Assembly (NCBI GenBank): GCA_024635475.1
Contig: JAGXIW010000006.1
Coordinates: 1 to 64,000, forward strand
Source of the DNA: a bacterium
GTDB lineage: Bacteria > Patescibacteriota > Gracilibacteria > BD1-5 > UBA6164
DNA: 64,000 bases
Direction of reading: 5' to 3'
Each line of letters opens with the position of its first letter. Position 1 is the first letter of the stretch. The position numbers and the translations under genes are program-made. The notes beneath the pieces were generated by a model, which was given only the letters and a program-made list of their open reading frames with translations, was not told the origin of the DNA and did no database searches. Positions 59,769 through 64,000 of the stretch are shown piece by piece.

Positions 59769-60100
59769 AATTATTACTTATTATTTATTAATTAATCTCT
59801 ATTTTATCCATTATAACTAGATTTTCAATTAAATTTTAATTTTTAACAAGTTTTTAACTATGTAAAAAATACTTTTAATTGTTGTTTATATTTTTTATAC
59901 AAAGGGTCAATTTTAAAACAAAAAAAATATGTTTTTTAGATATTATTAACTAGTATTTTAGATATTTTGATAGTTTTTAAAAATAATTTTATGGAATTTA
60001 TTTTACCTTATATAAGCCACGAATGTGATATAAACTTCCTATAAAATATATAATGTATTATTGTCAAGTTAGATTTTTAGATATTAAGACATCTCTCAGG
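59769..60100. other. Non-coding region between ligA and the structured RNA
   Basis: No ORF. A TATAAT on the minus strand around 59816-59811 is suitably placed for ligA. The remainder is A/T-rich with several short TATAAT-like boxes. Confidence 0.5.
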
Positions 60101-60109
60101 TATAATAGA

Positions 60110-60620
60110 TATGTATTTAAGTTAGTTCTTTTACATCTTCTTACTCTCTTAGACGGGAAATACAAAACCTAGTATAATTCCCTAGTAAAACTTTATAGTT
60201 TTATTTAAACACCAAAAAAAACACAAAAATAAAAACAAAAACAAGGTGTAAAACAATGAAATAAATCATATCCATCTTTTCTAATTAATTTTTTAAAAAG
60301 AAAGTTGATTTAATAAAGATGGATATAATCTATTTTCAAAATTCACCTTCAAAAAACAATAAAAAAACCAAAAAAATAAAAACAAAAGAGCATGGTGAAT
60401 CGCTCTAAAAAAATTACCCAAGGATAGTAAGAAAGTTATATATAAAGTTCTTTTGAATCTTTATATATAACAAACAGAAATAAAGGTTATTTCTAAAAAA
60501 TTAAATCCCTTTTCCCCTGGACATCAAAAAAATATTTTTATATAGTCCAGGTATGTGAATTTGGATTATATAAAAAAGCTAAGTCACTTCTACCAAGAAT
60601 ACTTAGCTCCTTTTTTTGCC
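60110..60620 (+). ncRNA. Long hairpin-rich non-coding RNA candidate (~500 nt)
   Basis: Preceded by TATAAT at 60101-60106 and ended by a terminator stem GCTAAGT/ACTTAGC (60578-60584 with 60601-60607) plus T7. No ORF in either code. Inside: 12-bp perfect stem 60268-60279 with 60315-60326, enclosed by AAGGTG/CACCTT (60243, 60344); 12-bp stem 60436-60447 with 60459-60470; 7-bp CCTGGAC/GTCCAGG (60516, 60545); 5-bp AGAGC/GCTCT (60387, 60402); and an alternative ATTCACC/GGTGAAT (60341, 60394). A purine-rich GACGGGAAATAC segment lies near 60153 and ACAGAAA near 60473. A divergent RNase P RNA is conceivable because of the last two, but the conserved GAGGAAAGUCC is absent. Identity unknown. Confidence 0.6.
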
Positions 60621-60631
60621 TAAAAATAAAT

Positions 60632-60659
60632 TTGACTTTAAATATTTTTCCATTATAAA
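60632..60659 (+). promoter_or_regulatory. Promoter of the 60694 gene
   Basis: TTGACT 60632-60637, 16-nt spacer, TATAAA 60654-60659. Confidence 0.55.
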
Positions 60660-60693
60660 CATCTAATTATTATTAAATATTAAATATTAAATT

Positions 60694-61242
60694 ATGACTT
60701 TAACATACTCTGAAGAAATAAGAGAAATAATGCAGACTTATCCTGATTTTTTAAAGCAAGCTTCAATTCAAAGACAAGAAATAACACTCTGAGAGATAAA
60801 TAGTATATTGGAAAATAATTCAAATATCCAAAAAATAGTAGATTTTATTATGAATGAATTAAAAGATATAGAAAATTTACAAAATGATTGAAAAAATCCT
60901 GAAACTTTAAAATTTTGTTCTAATAATTTTAATTTAACTCTGAGAGAAACTCTAAAAAATGAGGAATTACTACAATATATTTCAATTCGTAAAACATCTT
61001 CTAAAGGACATTTATTAAGAAAAAAAATATTAAAAATATGTTCTGATTTCTTAGATAAAGACTTGTTAAAAATTATAGCTTTTAAAGAAGATGAAATACC
61101 TAAAAATAAAAAAAATACACCAGTAAACACTATAAATGAAGAAAATGATGATAATTTAGGTGAAGAAATAGTAGGTGAAAAAGATATTTATTTAAGTGAT
61201 GGAGATGATGATGATGATATTGATGTTGATGATAAAATCTAA
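60694..61242 (+). CDS. Uncharacterised small protein with acidic C-terminal tail
   Basis: 182 residues. Helical N-terminal two thirds (MTLTYSEEIREIMQTYPDFL...) with a basic patch (TSSKGHLLRKKILKI), then a very acidic tail ending in an Asp run (GDDDDDIDVDDK). No signal peptide. The charge pattern would suit a nucleic-acid mimic or a protein chaperoning basic partners, but no family is recognised. Confidence 0.7.
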
Positions 61243-61292
61243 TTTTCTATTTTTTTTTAATAATTATACTCAAGTAAAATTAATATATATTA

Positions 61293-62591
61293 TTATTTTA
61301 GAAATATACTGAGCTTTGATCTTTTTCAAGATTTTAATAGTTCATAAATATTACTAATAAAATTTTCTCAAGTTTTTTCAAGACTATCAATAAAAAATAC
61401 TCATTCTATAGAAGGATTTTTCTTTAAAGATTCTTCTATTATTTTTTTTATAAAATTATTTGGTGGATAAATCAAACTTATACCAATTTTTTCTAATTCT
61501 ATATCAATTCACTCATCTTTATTATTTTCTTTCGCATATGATTTTAAAACTAAAGCTGAACAAACAAGTCTTTTATCAGAATAAAAATTAAATATGAAAT
61601 CATATCACTTTCAAAAATGACTTAATGCACTTTTTATACTTCTATGTATTTTTTCTTTTTTAAAATTTGTTCTGCTTACTCATAAATAATCATTATGTTT
61701 TACAAAATCATAAATATTTACTATTTCTATTCAATCTCAATTAGCTTCAATTATATAATTATAATTATCATTTAAATCATCCAAAATTTTTAATTTAAAA
61801 TTTTCTTTTAAATATTTTCATGTTCAGAGATACATAGACATATGTTTCCAAAAACCCGGAATTGATATATTTGTTGCATTCCAATTTCCTCTAGATAAAA
61901 ATATATCTCAAGGTTTTGCAATTTCTAAATATTTATCTATATTTTTCTTTTTAATTAATCAGTTTTTTCTTGTTGAAAATCTTGTATGTGCTATGAAATA
62001 TCATACATATTTTGATATAATAAATATAAATTTATCAACTCTATGTTTTATGTAAAAAAATAAATTATTATAATCAGCATTTATTGTATTTTTAAATTCT
62101 AATTCTTTTAAATTATCAAGCAATTTATAGATATCTTTATCAATATATCTTTTGAATGGAGTAATAAATATTTTTGGGGTATTAATTATATTTATATATC
62201 TTGATAAATATATATATTTAGCATAAAATCAATAATCTTTGATGAAATTTTCATCTAAAAATACTCTTATATACACTTCATGTTTTCAAAAATTTTTTAA
62301 TAGATCAAGAATTGCTTTAAAATAAAAATGAGCTAGATATTTTCTTAAAACTAATTTATTATAATTGATTAAAAAGAAAAATTTTCTATATCATGATGCT
62401 TTTAAAAGTTTTTTTAATTTATCAAAAAAACTGATATATCTTTTCCAAATTTTCTTAAACTCTTCTTTATCTTCTTTAAAATATTGATTCTTTTTAGATT
62501 TCAATAAAGAGTGTTTTTCCAAGTCTTTTTTTAGATTATCATATTCTTTTTCAATTGAAGGTATTTTTTTATAGATTTTTTTATAATGCAT
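61293..62591 (-). CDS. YiiX/YebB-like permuted papain-fold protein
   Basis: 432 residues. The C-terminal half shows PGDIFLSRGN, KHMSMYLGTGK (His), YIIEANGDGIEIV, VSRTNF and KRLVCSALVLKSY (Cys), the order of motifs of the YiiX/YebB branch of NlpC/P60-like enzymes. The N-terminal ~190 residues are helical and Lys-rich, not recognised. Members are thought to act on peptides or lipids as amidases or acyltransferases. It lies 4 nt from the patatin gene, its probable operon partner, consistent with lipid metabolism. Confidence 0.75.
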
Positions 62592-62595
62592 AATT

Positions 62596-63396
62596 TTATA
62601 AATTATTTAACTTATTTTCTGCTTCCTCATATCATTTTTCTGATAGTTCTTGTACTTTATTAAAATCATAATATTCATAATCTCCTATATCTGGAGAAAG
62701 TAAAATAATTTTTTTTCATATTTGTTTTGCAATTTCTAAAGTCAGATCTTCATTTGTAGACATCAAGATTGTGATAGTTTTTTTAAGTATTTCATAGTTA
62801 TATCAAAAAAACCATTTTTTAAATTCAAAATTTCATATTTTTCTATTAACTATAATCTTTTTTCACATATCCCTTATTGCAGAAACTGCTATTATATTAT
62901 TTCAAACTAACTCTAAAACAGGTAAATTTGATTTCAATCATCAATCTACTAAACTTATCCCCTCTGATTCATAAGTAGTAAATATCATCGGTAAACTTAT
63001 ACTAGCTCTTAGAGCATCAACTATTTTTCATTTAGTAAAAACTATTTTTTCTCAAGAGTTTAAATCAGTTGCAATAATTTTTAAAGATATTTTTGTATTT
63101 TCAATTACTTCATTTCAAAATATTTGCTCTAAAAACTTATATATTTTATTTCAAGAGATAATTCATTTTTTGAAACTTAAATCAGCCAATTTTAAAATTT
63201 TTAGGTTTAGAGCTAATTTTTTAATCTCTGAAGGTGTTTTTCATAAAGCAAAACAAGCTCAAATAATCGCTCACATACTTGTTCAAGCAATCTCATTAAT
63301 TATGATATTATTTTCTTCTATATACTGCAAAACTCAAATATGACAAAGTCATTTTGCTGCTCATCAACCAAGAGCTAGTGAATAAGATTTTTTCAT
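62596..63396 (-). CDS. Patatin-like phospholipase (RssA-type)
   Basis: 266 residues. Oxyanion loop LALGGGAAKGLCHIGVL (glycines as TGA), nucleophile GTSMGA with Ser40 and the catalytic Asp151 in VDGGL; intact Ser-Asp dyad. Single-domain form. Hydrolyses acyl chains of phospholipids or lipoproteins. It lies 10 nt after the acyl-ACP synthetase gene and 4 nt before the YiiX-like gene, so all three probably form a lipid-remodelling operon. Confidence 0.88.
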
Positions 63397-63406
63397 AGTT
63401 TTATAA

Positions 63407-64000
63407 TTATAATTTAATCATCTTTTTTAATACCTTATAATCTGTCTTCCCTGTTCCAAGTACTGGAATTTGTTCTATAATAATATTTTCAGATATCTTA
63501 ACTAGATTACTCACTCATCTTTTTCTTAGATAATTATTTACATCTTCTGTTTCTATATGTTCTAAAGAAAATAATACTATTTTAGCATTTCAATCTTTTT
63601 CTATAGCTTCAATTGCAATTTTTAATTCTTTATCACTACCATATTTTTCAAGTAATATATTTTCGACGAAAGGAAGAGAAATCATCTCTCATGCAATTTT
63701 GATAAATCTCTTGAGTCTTCAAGTAATAGTCAAAAATCAATCTGAATCAATAAATCATAAATCTCAAGTTTTATAATACTTTTTAGAATCAATTTCTTCA
63801 AAAGGATTTTCGAGATTTGTATCCAAATATCAATTAAAAATAGAACTTCAAGAAACATAAATCATACCTTGTTCTCATACTTTTAACTCTTGCATATTTT
63901 CCAAATTTAATATTTTGCAATCTAGATTTGGAATTATTTTTCAAACTGTTCATGGCTTTGATCAAACTATAGGATTTATACTTAGAACTGGACTACATTC
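63407..64000 (-). CDS. Acyl-ACP/acyl-CoA synthetase, C-terminal part (5' end beyond window)
   Basis: Last 197 residues. Starts ECSPVLSIN, the continuation of the TEC(S/A)PV motif of the adenylate-forming Aas family, then [46 protein letters not shown] (AMP-binding hinge) and the catalytic-type Lys in LGTGKTDYKVLK. Such enzymes activate fatty acids for acyl transfer to lysophospholipids. It is co-directional with the patatin and YiiX-like genes, fitting scavenging of host lipids by a cell that may not make its own. Confidence 0.85.

Noticed and set aside
60110-60620. tmRNA
   Set aside because: No tRNA-like 3' end, no TTCAAxTCC arm and no tag reading frame; only a GACGGG hexamer near the 5' side recalls tmRNA.
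60110-60620. Firm RNase P RNA call
   Set aside because: ACAGAAA and GGAAA occur about 320 nt apart as in RNase P, but the conserved GAGGAAAGUCC and GGCUUA segments are missing, so no assignment is made.

Overview
The window comes from an AT-rich bacterium that reads UGA as glycine (translation table 25), which points to Candidatus Gracilibacteria / Absconditabacteria (BD1-5/SR1, Patescibacteria). The evidence is in the genes. TGA falls at invariant glycines throughout: both Walker A loops of ClpC, the glycine-rich loop of the patatin phospholipase, the GHE motif of the M48 peptidase and the SG(S)GP motif of ProC. Tryptophan is always TGG, and all real stops are TAA or TAG. Read with the standard code, almost every gene here breaks into pieces; with TGA=Gly nearly the whole window is covered by compact, intact genes.

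Layout. 1-3.7 kb: the 3' part of a STAND/NACHT-like ATPase ending in 17 near-identical 35-residue HEAT-like repeats. 3.8-7.1 kb: a decarboxylase, a TyrA-like dehydrogenase and an aspartoacylase-like hydrolase. 7.2-8.4 kb: an RAP-domain protein with octotricopeptide-like repeats. 8.5-15.9 kb: amino-acid metabolism (proC-proA-proB-cysteine synthase, an amino-acid racemase, leuA, a TrpR-like repressor). Three of these units are preceded by a ribosome-dependent attenuator made of a short leader peptide plus terminator. A fourth attenuator precedes thrH-thrS at 27.2 kb. The leader peptides are rich in the relevant residues (Pro; Ile-Leu-Val; Leu; Thr).

17-19.5 kb: a leftward cluster secE-nusG-unknown-greA-DUF212. 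20.2-23.4 kb: an overlapping pair of unknown genes, one of which looks like a very divergent alarmone synthetase. 23.5-29.8 kb: a U32 peptidase-like tRNA modification enzyme, pilT, thrH and thrS. 29.9-39.4 kb: exported proteins, a pilin, a YtxH-like protein and clpC. 39.4-44.6 kb: map, a cysteine-rich repeat protein, clpP, rlmN and a second pilin. 44.6-57.5 kb: accessory-looking proteins (a 1471-residue unknown, Ig/DUF4116-like, TPR, MORN/WG-repeat, a four-PH-domain membrane protein, an M48 protease, recX) with small pseudogenes between them. 57.6-59.8 kb: ligA carrying an in-frame REPIN-like palindromic insertion. 60.1-60.6 kb: a long hairpin-rich non-coding RNA candidate. 60.7-64 kb: an acidic small protein, a YiiX-like papain-fold protein, a patatin and the end of an acyl-ACP synthetase.

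The strongest candidates for something little described are the set of four translation-coupled attenuators in a reduced, recoded genome (two of them sharing a nearly identical terminator module), the repeat-expanded STAND ATPase, the bacterial RAP/OPR-like protein, the REPIN inside ligA, and the approximately 500-nt structured RNA. No tRNA, rRNA or CRISPR array was found. No similarity search or RNA folding was run; all calls are by eye.
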